From Candidatus Bacteroides merdigallinarum (GTDB taxonomy: Bacteria; Bacteroidota; Bacteroidia; Bacteroidales; Bacteroidaceae), in assembly GCA_019116285.1 (NCBI GenBank), contig DXBX01000033.1, forward strand, positions 1 to 64,000: a stretch of 64,000 nt of DNA, written 5' to 3'. A program made the translations under genes and the position numbers. Under the pieces are notes generated by a model that saw only the letters and a list, made by a program, of their open reading frames with translations, searched no databases and was not told the origin of the DNA. Positions 46,401 through 54,635 of this stretch are shown here, piece after piece (the stretch's first letter is position 1; each line of letters begins with the position of its first letter).

Positions 46401-47038
46401 ACTTCGAGCCTACCGCCGCTTATTTCGGCATCAAGAAGGCGTGCGAGCCCTTGCATATCCAATGGAATCCCGCGACGGATGAAGTGGAGGTAGTGAACTA
46501 CCATGCAGGCGCTCATGCCAACCTTACAGCCCATGCCCAGGTACTGAACATGGATGCCAACGTGGCTTGGGAAGGCGAAGCCAAGGTGAACAGTCAAGAG
46601 GACACGACCGAGAAGTGCATCAAACTGCAATTTCCCGACAACCTGACGAAAGTTCACTTCATCAAGTTGACGCTGAAAGAAGGCGACAAGGTAGTTTCCG
46701 AGAACTTCTACCACCGCAGCAAAGAAGAGAACAACTATCAAGACCTGAAGCAGTTGGCCAAAGTTTCCTTGCAAAGCGACCTGCAATACGAACAGGATGC
46801 CAACGGCGAATGGCATGCCGTAGTAACGCTGGAGAACACCACCTCCACTCCCGCCCTGATGGTTCGTCTGAACATCGTGGGTGCGGAAGACGGCCTGCAA
46901 TTCCTCCCCATCTTCTACGAGGACAACTACTTTGCCCTGTTGCCCGGCGAGAAGAAAGAAGTGCGCGTGCACTGGAAAGATGTGGATACACGCGGCAATG
47001 CGCCACGGCTGGTGGTAAGCGGGTATAATGTAGAGTAA
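43439..47038 (+). CDS. GH2-family glycoside hydrolase lipoprotein with discoidin-like domain
   Basis: A 1,199-residue surface or periplasmic glycosidase. The N-terminus ends in LLALAGC, a lipobox. Residues ~255-365 look like an F5/8 (discoidin) carbohydrate-binding domain (WLCVDLGSRSTFDKISLHWI to LSEVEVMG). The GH2 jelly roll, Ig-like and TIM-barrel parts follow: FWYRNEFEVPQGFKG, NPRLWWPNGYGEPYLY, MMRNWVGMIGDEELYEACDK and YCGRNEGYPP, whose Glu (~820) is the expected acid/base. TYESFQ (~890) is a candidate nucleophile. The layout is nearest to exo-beta-glucosaminidase and beta-mannosidase members. No SusCD pair adjoins it, so it may act alone on a host or dietary glycan. Substrate is inferred, family is firm. 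Confidence 0.88.
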   Translation: MKKNTFFLGCGIGTLLALAGCSGTGSSPESFVRSDYYTRGIGVYPGNPKEDFSPELLPDANEYRNLARMRATMQSSAYDYNLTAQLATDGIVTDEQPRYLMLSTPEGEKPKREREWMIDGGPYSRNTVQGEDTYFQFSLKNYAETIGKATITGTLAFDDKVAKGGYEMTWEGSNDGKEWTLLDSHKGSGLPGKSSSGRVTVNDPNKQTGDISMPVRRLNETFNFPKEAPYSYYRIHLKMKGAYAWTFHEIAFANRAGEVNLKPSQFFTSTWMSATSGTEWLCVDLGSRSTFDKISLHWINKAVKGKIQTSDNAKDWQDLCKLPGGDMPNDVLDVEGKARFVRILMEESANGQPYMLSEVEVMGRGGLVPQPAPMPGIADGDLTLSGGNWQVQRASEVKESGEVISTPDYQPAQWVVATVPGTVLGSYIKAGALPDLNYADNQLVSSESYFNSNFWYRNEFEVPQGFKGDCVTLNFDGINWKANVYLNGQKAGRLEGAFIRGQFDVTNLLKEGTNVLAVEIIKNEHIGAIKEKNKQSTDFNGGILGADNPTFHATIGWDWIPTVRGRNIGIWNDVRLTSTGKVTIQDPFVQTALALPDTTQATLTPEIIVKNHADRDVEGVLAGQVGDITFEQPVKLAAKEEKTVRFDAKDFPQLQMKNPRLWWPNGYGEPYLYDANFTFKIDGKISDEEDFKVGIRQMDFNEDNHVLNLYVNGRRFIGMGGNWGFSEVNLNYRGREYETAIAYHKDMNFTMMRNWVGMIGDEELYEACDKYGIMVWQDFWLANPADGPDPYYSDMFIDNAKDYVNRIRSHASIGIYCGRNEGYPPANIDKALRQIVKEEHPGIHYISSSADDVVSGHGPYRMLPAKTYFTLENGNDKFHSERGMPNVLTYESFQRTYSPEGIWPQSHEWGMHDYTLEGAQGATSFNQIIAQGYGDPQSAQEFCELAQWVNYDGHRSLFESRSKYRMGLLMWMSHPCWPSMVWQTYDYYFEPTAAYFGIKKACEPLHIQWNPATDEVEVVNYHAGAHANLTAHAQVLNMDANVAWEGEAKVNSQEDTTEKCIKLQFPDNLTKVHFIKLTLKEGDKVVSENFYHRSKEENNYQDLKQLAKVSLQSDLQYEQDANGEWHAVVTLENTTSTPALMVRLNIVGAEDGLQFLPIFYEDNYFALLPGEKKEVRVHWKDVDTRGNAPRLVVSGYNVE

Positions 47039-47057
47039 GTAACCAGCCCAACTTTAT

Positions 47058-47209
47058 AGGGGTTGCATCAAAACAAAAAAGGATAATCTTTTAGACGCGG
47101 ATTTAGCGGATGATGCGGATTATTAATTTATGAGATCCGCTAAATCCGCTTTATCCGCGTCTAAAGAATAATAAATTGTCAGGTTCCTTTTTATTTTGAT
47201 ACAGCCCCT
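47058..47209. mobile_element. MITE-like element with terminal inverted repeats
   Basis: The left end AGGGGTTGCATCAAAACAAA (47058) mirrors the right end, whose complement begins AGGGGCTGTATCAAAATAAA (47209); about 22 of 26 bases match. Inside is a second palindrome, 47089-47166, of the TAGACGCGGAT type also seen at 35648. It is 152 bp long and has no coding capacity. Target duplication was not clear. Confidence 0.6.
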
Positions 47210-47239
47210 TCTAATTACCCTATATGATACAAGTTAATT

Positions 47240-47512
47240 ATGAACACCTACTTACTTAAGAACACATCCCTAAAATTCTTCAAGAAATACTCACCCGACT
47301 ACACCCAAAACAATCCAGAGGACTGGTCTGTTATCTTGGTTGTTGCCGCAGGCTTCGGAGCATCTACCTTTGGCGACAGTTGGCTTGAAATGTCAGGATT
47401 GTTCGTGAGTGGAGTTTTAGGTGCTCATCTCATTGCCTGTGGCATCAAATTCTTGCTGACTCATAAGAATTCCCGCCTTAACCAAAGTTCCAAAACAGGA
47501 TCAGCAATATAG
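47240..47512 (+). CDS. Small membrane protein, uncertain
   Basis: A 90-residue frame starting MNTYLLKNTSLKFFKKYSPD, with one or two hydrophobic stretches (WSVILVVAAGFGASTFGD; FVSGVLGAHLIACGIKFLL). It begins 30 bases after the MITE-like unit, and its last 52 bases overlap the 3' end of the convergent ATPase gene on the other strand. Such overlap makes the final 17 codons suspect, but the hydrophobic part looks protein-like. I do not recognise a family. It may be a remnant. Confidence 0.4.
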   Translation: MNTYLLKNTSLKFFKKYSPDYTQNNPEDWSVILVVAAGFGASTFGDSWLEMSGLFVSGVLGAHLIACGIKFLLTHKNSRLNQSSKTGSAI

Positions 47513-48588
47513 ACTTGCTTTCTCCCTGTTTCTATCAATTCTTTTTTCAGCAGAGAACGTTTGATGATGCTGACATTGGCAGAAGTGCCCAATTGGTATT
47601 TCCTTAAGTTCTCTTGAGTGGTGAACTCTGTGTGGATTCCTTCCGTAATGGCACGCAGGAAATTCATCTGATACGTGGTGAGATCCTCTGTCTGCTTCTC
47701 GAACAAAGGGGTGTTTTGAGCCAACAAATCCTCAACGGCTTCTTGAAAAATTTCTTCCGTTGCCTCTTTATCCGTATGTATCCACAAAAGCCAAGAAAGT
47801 TGCTGGACGTATGAAGAATGGTTATCCACCGTCAAACAGATCTTTTCGGCAAGTTCTCTGGTGATTTTCTTCCCGGTCACTTCAAACCGTCCGCAAATGT
47901 ATTCTATCCAATGGGAGGTACTTATTTTATCGAGATAGATGGCATCTCCAAATTTATAGAAAGGAAGGCTCTTCTTTTCAAACAACTCGTTCATCAAGTG
48001 CTTTTTGCTTCCGAACAGGCAATAAGACACGGACTTCTGCAATTGCCAAATACTCCGGAGCTGTTTCTGGAAATTTTTGGAGTCCTTGAACTCGCCAATC
48101 TGTTGGAATTCATCAATACAGACCACCATACGGCAGCCTTTCTTCTCGGCTATCTTTTCCGGCAATTGGAGGATTTCTGTCACGTCTTCACTCTTGGGAT
48201 TCAATTCCAAGGAGATGGAAAATTCAGAAGTCGGGTCAGGACCTAATGAAATCTTGGGGCTTATTCTTGAGAGAAACAGTTTCGCATTTTCCACCCATTC
48301 CTCCCACTTGGAAGAAGTCTGCTTGATCACAGCGGAAGCAAAGGCATCGTAAAAATCCCTATCACTCCGACAAGCAAAAATGTCCAAATAAACAATCCTC
48401 AATTCATCCGACTCAACCAAACTGCATACCTTCTGTACCAAAGATGTCTTTCCCCAGCGCCTAGGTGAAATGAGTACCGTATTTACACCGTGACGAAAGT
48501 TGGACAACAACCGTTCCATTTCTTTCTCTCGGTCCGTAAAGTTCTCACCCGATGTGGCAACTCCAAATACAAAAGGTTTGTTCTCCAT
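47461..48588 (-). CDS. STAND/AAA-like ATPase with C-terminal winged-helix-like region
   Basis: A 375-residue ATPase of the archaeal-ATPase (COG1672-like) type. SPRRWGKTSLVQKV is the Walker A (GKTS), RMVVCIDEFQQIGEF the Walker B, and SYCLFGSKKHLMNELF the sensor region. The last ~80 residues (YQMNFLRAITEG to VYIADPVLELWLRREF) fit a winged helix and the DPxLExWLRR ending typical of this group. Such proteins are scattered, often mobile, and of unknown function. The ATG at 48588 is chosen because MENKPFVFGVATSGENFTDR is the family start and the promoter lies just before. The gene is more AT-rich than its neighbours, which hints at transfer. Confidence 0.82.
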   Translation of the reverse strand: MENKPFVFGVATSGENFTDREKEMERLLSNFRHGVNTVLISPRRWGKTSLVQKVCSLVESDELRIVYLDIFACRSDRDFYDAFASAVIKQTSSKWEEWVENAKLFLSRISPKISLGPDPTSEFSISLELNPKSEDVTEILQLPEKIAEKKGCRMVVCIDEFQQIGEFKDSKNFQKQLRSIWQLQKSVSYCLFGSKKHLMNELFEKKSLPFYKFGDAIYLDKISTSHWIEYICGRFEVTGKKITRELAEKICLTVDNHSSYVQQLSWLLWIHTDKEATEEIFQEAVEDLLAQNTPLFEKQTEDLTTYQMNFLRAITEGIHTEFTTQENLRKYQLGTSANVSIIKRSLLKKELIETGRKQVYIADPVLELWLRREFL

Positions 48589-48609
48589 AATCCCATCTCG
48601 TTTTGTGGA

Positions 48610-48617
48610 CAAAGATA
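48610..48617 (-). promoter_or_regulatory. Promoter -7 element for the ATPase gene
   Basis: Minus-strand TATCTTTG, 22 bases before the ATG at 48588. Confidence 0.65.
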
Positions 48618-48801
48618 GCAAATAAGGTGATTACTAACAAGTAAATTACTAATAAAGTTATTACAATACACACTCTATGTCTGAAGAAGTTTACAATAGA
48701 GCTATCGTTGATAATATACTACTCCCCCACCTACGAAGATATACTTCCCTCGCCCACAAAGATATACTAAAATGCCCAAGCAGGTACTACTCGTTTTGTA
48801 C

Positions 48802-49515
48802 TCATTCCGACCTTACCCAAAGCCTATACCCTATCCCTCGGAAAGCATCAATGACGATGCGCCCATCCGCAGCCAGCTTCTTGCGGAGACGCGTGATGTG
48901 CACATTCAGGCTCCGGGTACAGAAATAATCATCATTCCCCCACAAATCCTGCAAGATGGAAGCGGTAGGCACCACTTCGCCCATACGTCGGCACAAGAGA
49001 GCCAGTATCTCGGATTCGCGCGTGGGGAGAAGAATTTCCTGCACACCCTCCCCTGCCGGAAGCAACAATTTATGAGCCATGGCATCGAACAGGAAATTAC
49101 CGACATGGAATTTTTCTTCCGCCATCTTTGCCCGGTTTTCCTGCAACCGCCCTAACAACGAACGCACGCGCACGATGAGTTCCTTGATGGCAAAGGGCTT
49201 GCGGATGTAGTCACTTGCTCCCAATTCGAAGCCTTTGACCACATCTTCCGGATCTGTCCGCGCGGAGAGGAAGAGCACAGGTGTCCGGATGCCTTCCTTC
49301 CGCAGTTGCCGCACCAAGGTGAAGCCATCCATCTTCGGCATCATGATGTCCGCCACCATCACATCCGGCAACTCCGAATGAAGCATTTGCAGGGCCTCTT
49401 CCCCGTCATACGCATTGCGCACTTCAAATCCGTTGTCGGAAAGCGTATCCGCCAATACCCAGGCAAAAGCCTGTTCGTCTTCGACCAACAATAGTTTAAT
49501 CCGCTGCTTATCCAT
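48802..49515 (-). CDS. OmpR/PhoB-type response regulator
   Basis: A 237-residue regulator. The receiver has LLVEDEQAF, VMVADIMMPKMDGFTL with the phospho-accepting Asp near 55, LFLSARTD and DYIRKPF. The C-terminal winged helix has LLPTRESEILALLCRR, VPTASILQDLWGNDDYF and RSLNVHITRLRKKL, then IVIDAFRGIGYRL. It is the second gene of a kinase-regulator pair, six bases after the kinase stop. The GTTAACCGT repeats between this pair and the divergent GLPGLI gene are the obvious candidate binding site. Confidence 0.94.
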   Translation of the reverse strand: MDKQRIKLLLVEDEQAFAWVLADTLSDNGFEVRNAYDGEEALQMLHSELPDVMVADIMMPKMDGFTLVRQLRKEGIRTPVLFLSARTDPEDVVKGFELGASDYIRKPFAIKELIVRVRSLLGRLQENRAKMAEEKFHVGNFLFDAMAHKLLLPAGEGVQEILLPTRESEILALLCRRMGEVVPTASILQDLWGNDDYFCTRSLNVHITRLRKKLAADGRIVIDAFRGIGYRLWVRSE

Positions 49516-49521
49516 ACATCC

Positions 49522-51009
49522 TCAAAATAGAATGGTCACCGTCGTCCCCCCTTCCGGGGAGCCGGAAACCGAGATTTTTCCTCCGTGTTTCTCCACCACC
49601 AAGCGGCAATAATAAAGCCCTATCCCGAATCCGCGCACATTTTGGACATCCCCCGTTGGTATCCGGTAATACTTCTCGAACACCCGTTTCCGTTGGGAAG
49701 ACGGTATGCCCATGCCATTGTCGCTGACGGAAATCCATGTATTCCTCCCCTTTTGGCCTGCCTTCAAGACGATATGCGGATGGGAAGGCGTATATTTCAC
49801 GGCATTGTCCAGCAGATTCTGCAAGACGTTGGAGAAATGGAATTTATCCACGCAGACCTGGCAATCGGGTATCTCCACGTCTATCCGGACATCCTTGCCA
49901 TACTTATCTTGCAAGGCCTGCACCTGTCCGTCCACCAACGCACGCAATGGACAGGTCTCCGGGTGCAGCCGGAAATTCTCGCTCTCCTGAACGGACAACG
50001 ACAAAATCCGCTCCACCATCGAGGAAAGCGTCTGCAGGTAATGCCGCTGGACGTCCAAGTATTTCTTCCGCTTTTCGGGATATTCCCCGACAGAAAAATC
50101 TGCCAAGGCTTCATTCGTGGCACTGATGGCGGCAATGGGCGTTTTCAGCTCATGCGTGATGTTGTGCGTGAAGTCACGCCGCATCTCCCCTACCGACTTC
50201 ATCCGCAAGATGGTCTTCAGCAGATAGATGAACGAGCCAATCAGCACCAACGCTATCAGGACGGAAGCCACAATGATGCCTCCCATCTTTCCCAAAAGCA
50301 TCCGATGAGGACTTTCTATCCTGACCCGGCATTCCGTGATGGGAAAAGTACCTGCCTCCGCCCGGCACTCCAAGGCACATTGCAAGGGGAAAAAGTCTGC
50401 ATAGAGCGTATCAAAGTTTGGCGGAATGTCCGCATCCGTCCCCGCATTTCCATACGTTATCAAGGTCGTATCCCCTTTGCCACCGGCCACTTGGATGGAA
50501 GTTCCCTGATTTTCAGCCGTATTCCCGATGGAAATCACCTTCTTGCCGGGAACTTGTTGCCTCACCAGCACGGAATAAGGCGCAAGGATGCTCCGGCTTC
50601 TGAACAATTCATCCAGAAAATCACGGAAAACCTGCACATTGAATTTGTCTGAGGATATCATTCCTCCCAATGAGTCTTTCCGGAAATCAATGGATATGGA
50701 GTTCCTTTCCTTCACATTCTTATGGACGGAAATGGAAGATATGTCCGCCGGGGAAATTCCCTCCAAAACAGGAAGGCTGGTCATTTTCCCTTCCCCCTGC
50801 ACCGGCTGGCTGATATCCATATTGACAGCCTCGCTGATGCGTCTCTCCAACTGGATGGCTTCGGAAAGAGCCGCCTGCACACTCCCTGCAAACTCGTCAT
50901 TTAATCCCTTGTAGGTCTGAATCATTAAGGCCACAGACAAACCGACCGTACCGATGATGGCCACCAGCAACACAAGTATGACTATCAGAAACTTTTTCTT
51001 GTTTTCCAT
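49522..51009 (-). CDS. Two-transmembrane sensor histidine kinase
   Basis: A 495-residue kinase with one N-terminal helix (KFLIVILVLLVAIIGTVGLS), a periplasmic domain of about 220 residues, and a second helix (IIVASVLIALVLIGSFIYLL). The kinase core has THELKTPIAAISATNEAL with the phospho-His, LLDNAVKYTPSHP as N box, SDNGMGIPSSQRKRVFEKYY as G1/F box and GFGIGLYYCR as G2. The ATG at 51009 is preferred over one 18 codons earlier because MENKKKF precedes the helix directly and the promoter lies at 51036. It is transcribed divergently from the GLPGLI operon, which it probably controls. Confidence 0.92.
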   Translation of the reverse strand: MENKKKFLIVILVLLVAIIGTVGLSVALMIQTYKGLNDEFAGSVQAALSEAIQLERRISEAVNMDISQPVQGEGKMTSLPVLEGISPADISSISVHKNVKERNSISIDFRKDSLGGMISSDKFNVQVFRDFLDELFRSRSILAPYSVLVRQQVPGKKVISIGNTAENQGTSIQVAGGKGDTTLITYGNAGTDADIPPNFDTLYADFFPLQCALECRAEAGTFPITECRVRIESPHRMLLGKMGGIIVASVLIALVLIGSFIYLLKTILRMKSVGEMRRDFTHNITHELKTPIAAISATNEALADFSVGEYPEKRKKYLDVQRHYLQTLSSMVERILSLSVQESENFRLHPETCPLRALVDGQVQALQDKYGKDVRIDVEIPDCQVCVDKFHFSNVLQNLLDNAVKYTPSHPHIVLKAGQKGRNTWISVSDNGMGIPSSQRKRVFEKYYRIPTGDVQNVRGFGIGLYYCRLVVEKHGGKISVSGSPEGGTTVTILF

Positions 51010-51035
51010 CTGACTTTTCCGTTTAATAACTCCCG

Positions 51036-51043
51036 CAAAGTTA
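51036..51043 (-). promoter_or_regulatory. Promoter -7 element for the kinase-regulator pair
   Basis: Minus-strand TAACTTTG matches TAnnTTTG, 27 bases before the ATG at 51009. Confidence 0.6.
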
Positions 51044-51081
51044 AACATTAAGCCATAAGCCAAGAACCTTCCACTTGAAGA

Positions 51082-51121
51082 GTTAACCGTAGTTAACCGT
51101 AATTGAGCGGATGTTAACCGT
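51082..51121 (+). promoter_or_regulatory. Three GTTAACCGT direct repeats, candidate operator
   Basis: GTTAACCGT occurs at 51082-51090, 51092-51100 and 51113-51121, with start-to-start distances of 10 and 21 bases, so all face the same side of the helix. They lie between divergent promoters: the kinase -7 at 51036 and a weak plus-strand GACCTTTG about 20 bases after the last repeat. This is the form of an OmpR-type regulator site, and the regulator gene is adjacent. Confidence 0.65.
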
Positions 51122-51175
51122 GAATGTACCCGGCGTATGCGACCTTTGCAAGCGTAAACTAAAAAACATCATCGT

Positions 51176-52012
51176 ATGAAACATGTCATTTTCTTATTCA
51201 TTTCCCTCTGTTGCGCTTCCTTGTCCCAAGCGCAAGAAACAGCCTTGTACGAATGCTTGTATCGGTACGAGGTCAACGGTACAGACCAAAACGGCCAACC
51301 TTTCTCCGACATCTACAACGGCCTTTTGCAGATAGGTGCCGCGCAAGCCAAATTTCAGGATTATACGGCCTTCCAATCGGATTCCGTCGAACAAATCCAT
51401 CCGGACGATGCCGAATTGCAAGAAGAATATACCGTCAAAATCTTGAAAAATCCCTACTATTTTGACCAGACCGTCTACCAAAACCTGCCCAAAGGAAAAA
51501 CAACCGTCCTCAGTGTCATCACCCCGGATTATTATGTCTACACCGAAGACTTGAACACCATTTCCTGGACATTGGCAGAAGATACGGACACCATCTGCGG
51601 CTATCCCTGCCGGAAGGCTATGGGCACTTATGGAGGACGCACGTGGACAGCGTGGTATGCAGAGGATATCCCCGTATCGTTCGGTCCCTGGAAACTGATC
51701 GGCCTGCCCGGATTGATTTTGGAAGCCTCCGATTCGGAAAATATCCACCGATTCACGGCCATCAGTTTCCGGAAGGCAAAGGTTGGCATCCGTGCTTTGG
51801 ATACCGACAATGCACTGTCTATCACCCGAGACAAGTTTGTGAAAGCCAAGAACCTTTTTGAAAAAGACCCGATGAAGAACCTGCCTATCGAAGCCATCAG
51901 CGAGATGGAGGTCCGCAAATTCGGAGAAGGTGCCCAAGCCAAGTCCATCTCCATCAACGGCGTACCTTTGCGACTCCATCCCAATGGTTATGTACCTCTC
52001 GAAATACAATGA
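51176..52012 (+). CDS. GLPGLI family exported protein
   Basis: A 278-residue protein with a signal peptide (LFISLCCASLSQAQ) and the family signature near the middle, WKLIGLPGLILEA. Before it stand the ICGYPCRKAMGTYGGRTWTAWYAEDIPVSFGP core stretches (each found separately in family members). GLPGLI proteins are Bacteroidetes periplasmic or surface proteins of unknown function that often precede an outer-membrane TonB-type gene. That is the case here: its stop overlaps the next start as ATGA. Expression is probably under the adjacent two-component pair. Confidence 0.9.
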   Translation: MKHVIFLFISLCCASLSQAQETALYECLYRYEVNGTDQNGQPFSDIYNGLLQIGAAQAKFQDYTAFQSDSVEQIHPDDAELQEEYTVKILKNPYYFDQTVYQNLPKGKTTVLSVITPDYYVYTEDLNTISWTLAEDTDTICGYPCRKAMGTYGGRTWTAWYAEDIPVSFGPWKLIGLPGLILEASDSENIHRFTAISFRKAKVGIRALDTDNALSITRDKFVKAKNLFEKDPMKNLPIEAISEMEVRKFGEGAQAKSISINGVPLRLHPNGYVPLEIQ

Positions 52013-54615
52013 CGCATTCAATGAAACCCGCATTATTCCTGTTATGGACAACCCTTCTGCTTCTGCCCGCTTCCGCTTGTCCGACCGGCATCCTCATTCG
52101 GGGAACCATCACCAACCGGCAAGGGAAACCGGTGGAAGCAGTGATAGTCAAGATGTTTCAAGGGAATGACCTGGTGGCTTACACTTCTTCGAAAGCAGAC
52201 GGCTCTTACCAATTGGGCGGCACACCAAAAACTCCGCAAATCCGGCTGACCTTCGAACACTTGAGCTACCGGACGTATGCCCTGTCCTTGGAAAACCGCT
52301 CTCAAAGCCAAGACATCGTATTGGAAGAAAAGAACTTAACGCTCAAGGAAGTAACGGTCACCGCTCCCATTGTTTCCCAACAAGGGGATACCCTCTCCTT
52401 TCGCCTCTCCGCCTTTACGGGAGCCGGAGATATCAGCTTAAAAGACGCCCTGCGCAAGATTCCCGGTATCCATGTCGCAAGCAATGGAAAAATAAAATAC
52501 CTGGGCAAGGAAATCTCACACTTCTACATCGAAGGCTTGGATCTGTTGGGCGGACAATACAACATCGCTACCAACAACCTGCCGGCTTCCCTTGTCAGCA
52601 CCGTCCAGGTTTTGAATCATCACCAACCTGTCAAGTTGGAAAAAAAGATGTTCAGTGACCAAGTGGCATTGAATGTGAAGCTGAATCCCAAAGCCAAACT
52701 CCGCCCCATTGGAAACTACGAAGCGAGTGCAGGATACGGAGACGAAATGCACTACCAACTTTCCGGTGCCGGGATGTTGTTCAAACCCGATTTCCAATCC
52801 ATCCTGACGGCCAAAATAGGAAATATCCGGGAATTTGAACAAGAAGAAAACGCTCACCTCATCACCGACGAATCCGATAAACATTCCGCCCCCGACCTCC
52901 TGGGAAGGCTCTCCTCCGGCACCCCACCCCTCGACCGGAAACGCTATATTCATCCCGATGATCGCTCCCTGACCCTGAACATGCTGAACCGCATCGGCCA
53001 AGATGCCACGTTGAAAGCCCAACTCGGCTATGGCTACACCCGTACCCGCTATGATTTCCAAACCCTGCGAAGCTATTATAACGGCACGTCCGACCTCGTG
53101 CTGGAAGAAGTGCAGACCCCCCTCGCCCATACCCATACCCCGGAAATAACGCTGAAATACGAACTCAATGCTGACCAAAAGTATGTCACCAATAATCTTT
53201 CGGCAAGTGCCTCCCTTTGCGAAGACCAGTTGCCCACTCTGCAAAACTTTGCCGGAATCCAACAAACGGAAAAAATGCAAAGGTATGCCCTCCAAAACGC
53301 CTTTCAAATCCGTTGGAAACAGGGAGCCTTCCGCTGGAACCTTTCCTCTCTACTGAAATATGATGCCCATCCCGTCGGAAAACTCTCCATTTCCACGGAA
53401 TCCGAAACCGACGATGCACTCAGCCAGACGGCGCGCAATTACCGTTTTTTCACACAGGAAACCCTGTCCCTCGCCTACGATTTCCGCCGCTCCAGCCTCT
53501 ACTTCCCATGGACATTCCGTGCCACCTCCGACTGCATCCATACCTGCCTTTCCCGGCCTGACACGCTGGAGCGCAATGACCTTTCCGGCACTAATTACGA
53601 ACTCTTCTTCTCGCCCCGTTATGAATATACCCACCCCCGGCAAAAATACGTCTTCCGCGCCCAACTTGCCATGAAAGGCGAGTATCACCGTTTCCGAAAT
53701 ACAGGCAATGCCCCTGTCCAAAACAAAGGATTCCGCTTCAGCCTGAACCCTTACCTCTATTTCAACTACAAACTCAATGCACAATCCACGCTGCGTGCCC
53801 GACTCTCCTATAATCGGCAAACCGGCGATATCCTCGACTTGCTCACCGCACCCGTCCAGAAGGATTATCTCTCCCGTACCTACCGGAGCGGTCTTCTTTC
53901 AGACACAAAGATATTGACAACAAACCTGCACTATGACTTCAAGATTCCTTTGGAGATGTGGTTCTTCAATTTGGATGCAACGTATAGCCGCACTTGGAAT
54001 AACCTTATAAACGGCCAACAGATTTCCACCGAACAAATCACCCAGACACAGTACTTCATTCCCCACCATACCGACCGCTTCTCTTCTTCGGGAGAAGCCA
54101 GCAAATACTTCCGTTCCCTCCAAACCAAAATCTCCCTGCAAACCTCCTACACGTGGAGTCAGAATACCACCCTACAACAAGGCCAAACGGTTCATTACTA
54201 CGGACAAAACATAGAATGCTCCATCCATCTGAACGCCCGTCCTTGGCCGTTTCTGGAACTGGATTACAATACATTCCTTGCAAGAGTATCCTCGCGCTAC
54301 CTGGGGCAGAGGCAAAGCCTCTGCTCGCAACTGCACCGGACAAAATTCTCCCTCTTCCCGATACCCTCCTTGGAATTGGCCTTCTCCGCAGACATCACCC
54401 GGAAAGAAATCGCCTCCAGCCAATATAAGACCTTCCCCCTGCTCGATGCCGGCCTCCACTACACCTTCCGGAAATTCCGCATAGGAATAGATCTCAACAA
54501 CATGCTGCATCGGAAAGAATATTCCTACACGATATTGGATGGCCCGAACCGCTTCTCCTACCAATACCGGCTCCGGGGACGGGAAGTGCTGGTATCATTC
54601 CGGATTATCCAATGA
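52009..54615 (+). CDS. TonB-dependent receptor-like outer-membrane protein
   Basis: An 868-residue beta-barrel protein. A signal peptide (LLWTTLLLLPASACP) precedes a carboxypeptidase-regulatory-like domain (IRGTITNRQGKPVEAVIVKM to ~105). A plug-like domain follows (LKDALRKIPGIHVASNGKIK; YIEGLDLLGGQYNIA). About 600 residues of alternating aromatic beta strands then end in LVSFRIIQ. No SusD partner and no TonB box are evident, so it may be an outer-membrane partner of the GLPGLI protein, not a nutrient importer. The start is the ATG at 52009 (overlapping) or at 52021. Confidence 0.82.
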   Translation: MTHSMKPALFLLWTTLLLLPASACPTGILIRGTITNRQGKPVEAVIVKMFQGNDLVAYTSSKADGSYQLGGTPKTPQIRLTFEHLSYRTYALSLENRSQSQDIVLEEKNLTLKEVTVTAPIVSQQGDTLSFRLSAFTGAGDISLKDALRKIPGIHVASNGKIKYLGKEISHFYIEGLDLLGGQYNIATNNLPASLVSTVQVLNHHQPVKLEKKMFSDQVALNVKLNPKAKLRPIGNYEASAGYGDEMHYQLSGAGMLFKPDFQSILTAKIGNIREFEQEENAHLITDESDKHSAPDLLGRLSSGTPPLDRKRYIHPDDRSLTLNMLNRIGQDATLKAQLGYGYTRTRYDFQTLRSYYNGTSDLVLEEVQTPLAHTHTPEITLKYELNADQKYVTNNLSASASLCEDQLPTLQNFAGIQQTEKMQRYALQNAFQIRWKQGAFRWNLSSLLKYDAHPVGKLSISTESETDDALSQTARNYRFFTQETLSLAYDFRRSSLYFPWTFRATSDCIHTCLSRPDTLERNDLSGTNYELFFSPRYEYTHPRQKYVFRAQLAMKGEYHRFRNTGNAPVQNKGFRFSLNPYLYFNYKLNAQSTLRARLSYNRQTGDILDLLTAPVQKDYLSRTYRSGLLSDTKILTTNLHYDFKIPLEMWFFNLDATYSRTWNNLINGQQISTEQITQTQYFIPHHTDRFSSSGEASKYFRSLQTKISLQTSYTWSQNTTLQQGQTVHYYGQNIECSIHLNARPWPFLELDYNTFLARVSSRYLGQRQSLCSQLHRTKFSLFPIPSLELAFSADITRKEIASSQYKTFPLLDAGLHYTFRKFRIGIDLNNMLHRKEYSYTILDGPNRFSYQYRLRGREVLVSFRIIQ

Positions 54616-54635
54616 GTCACCCCAAAGTCGCCCCA

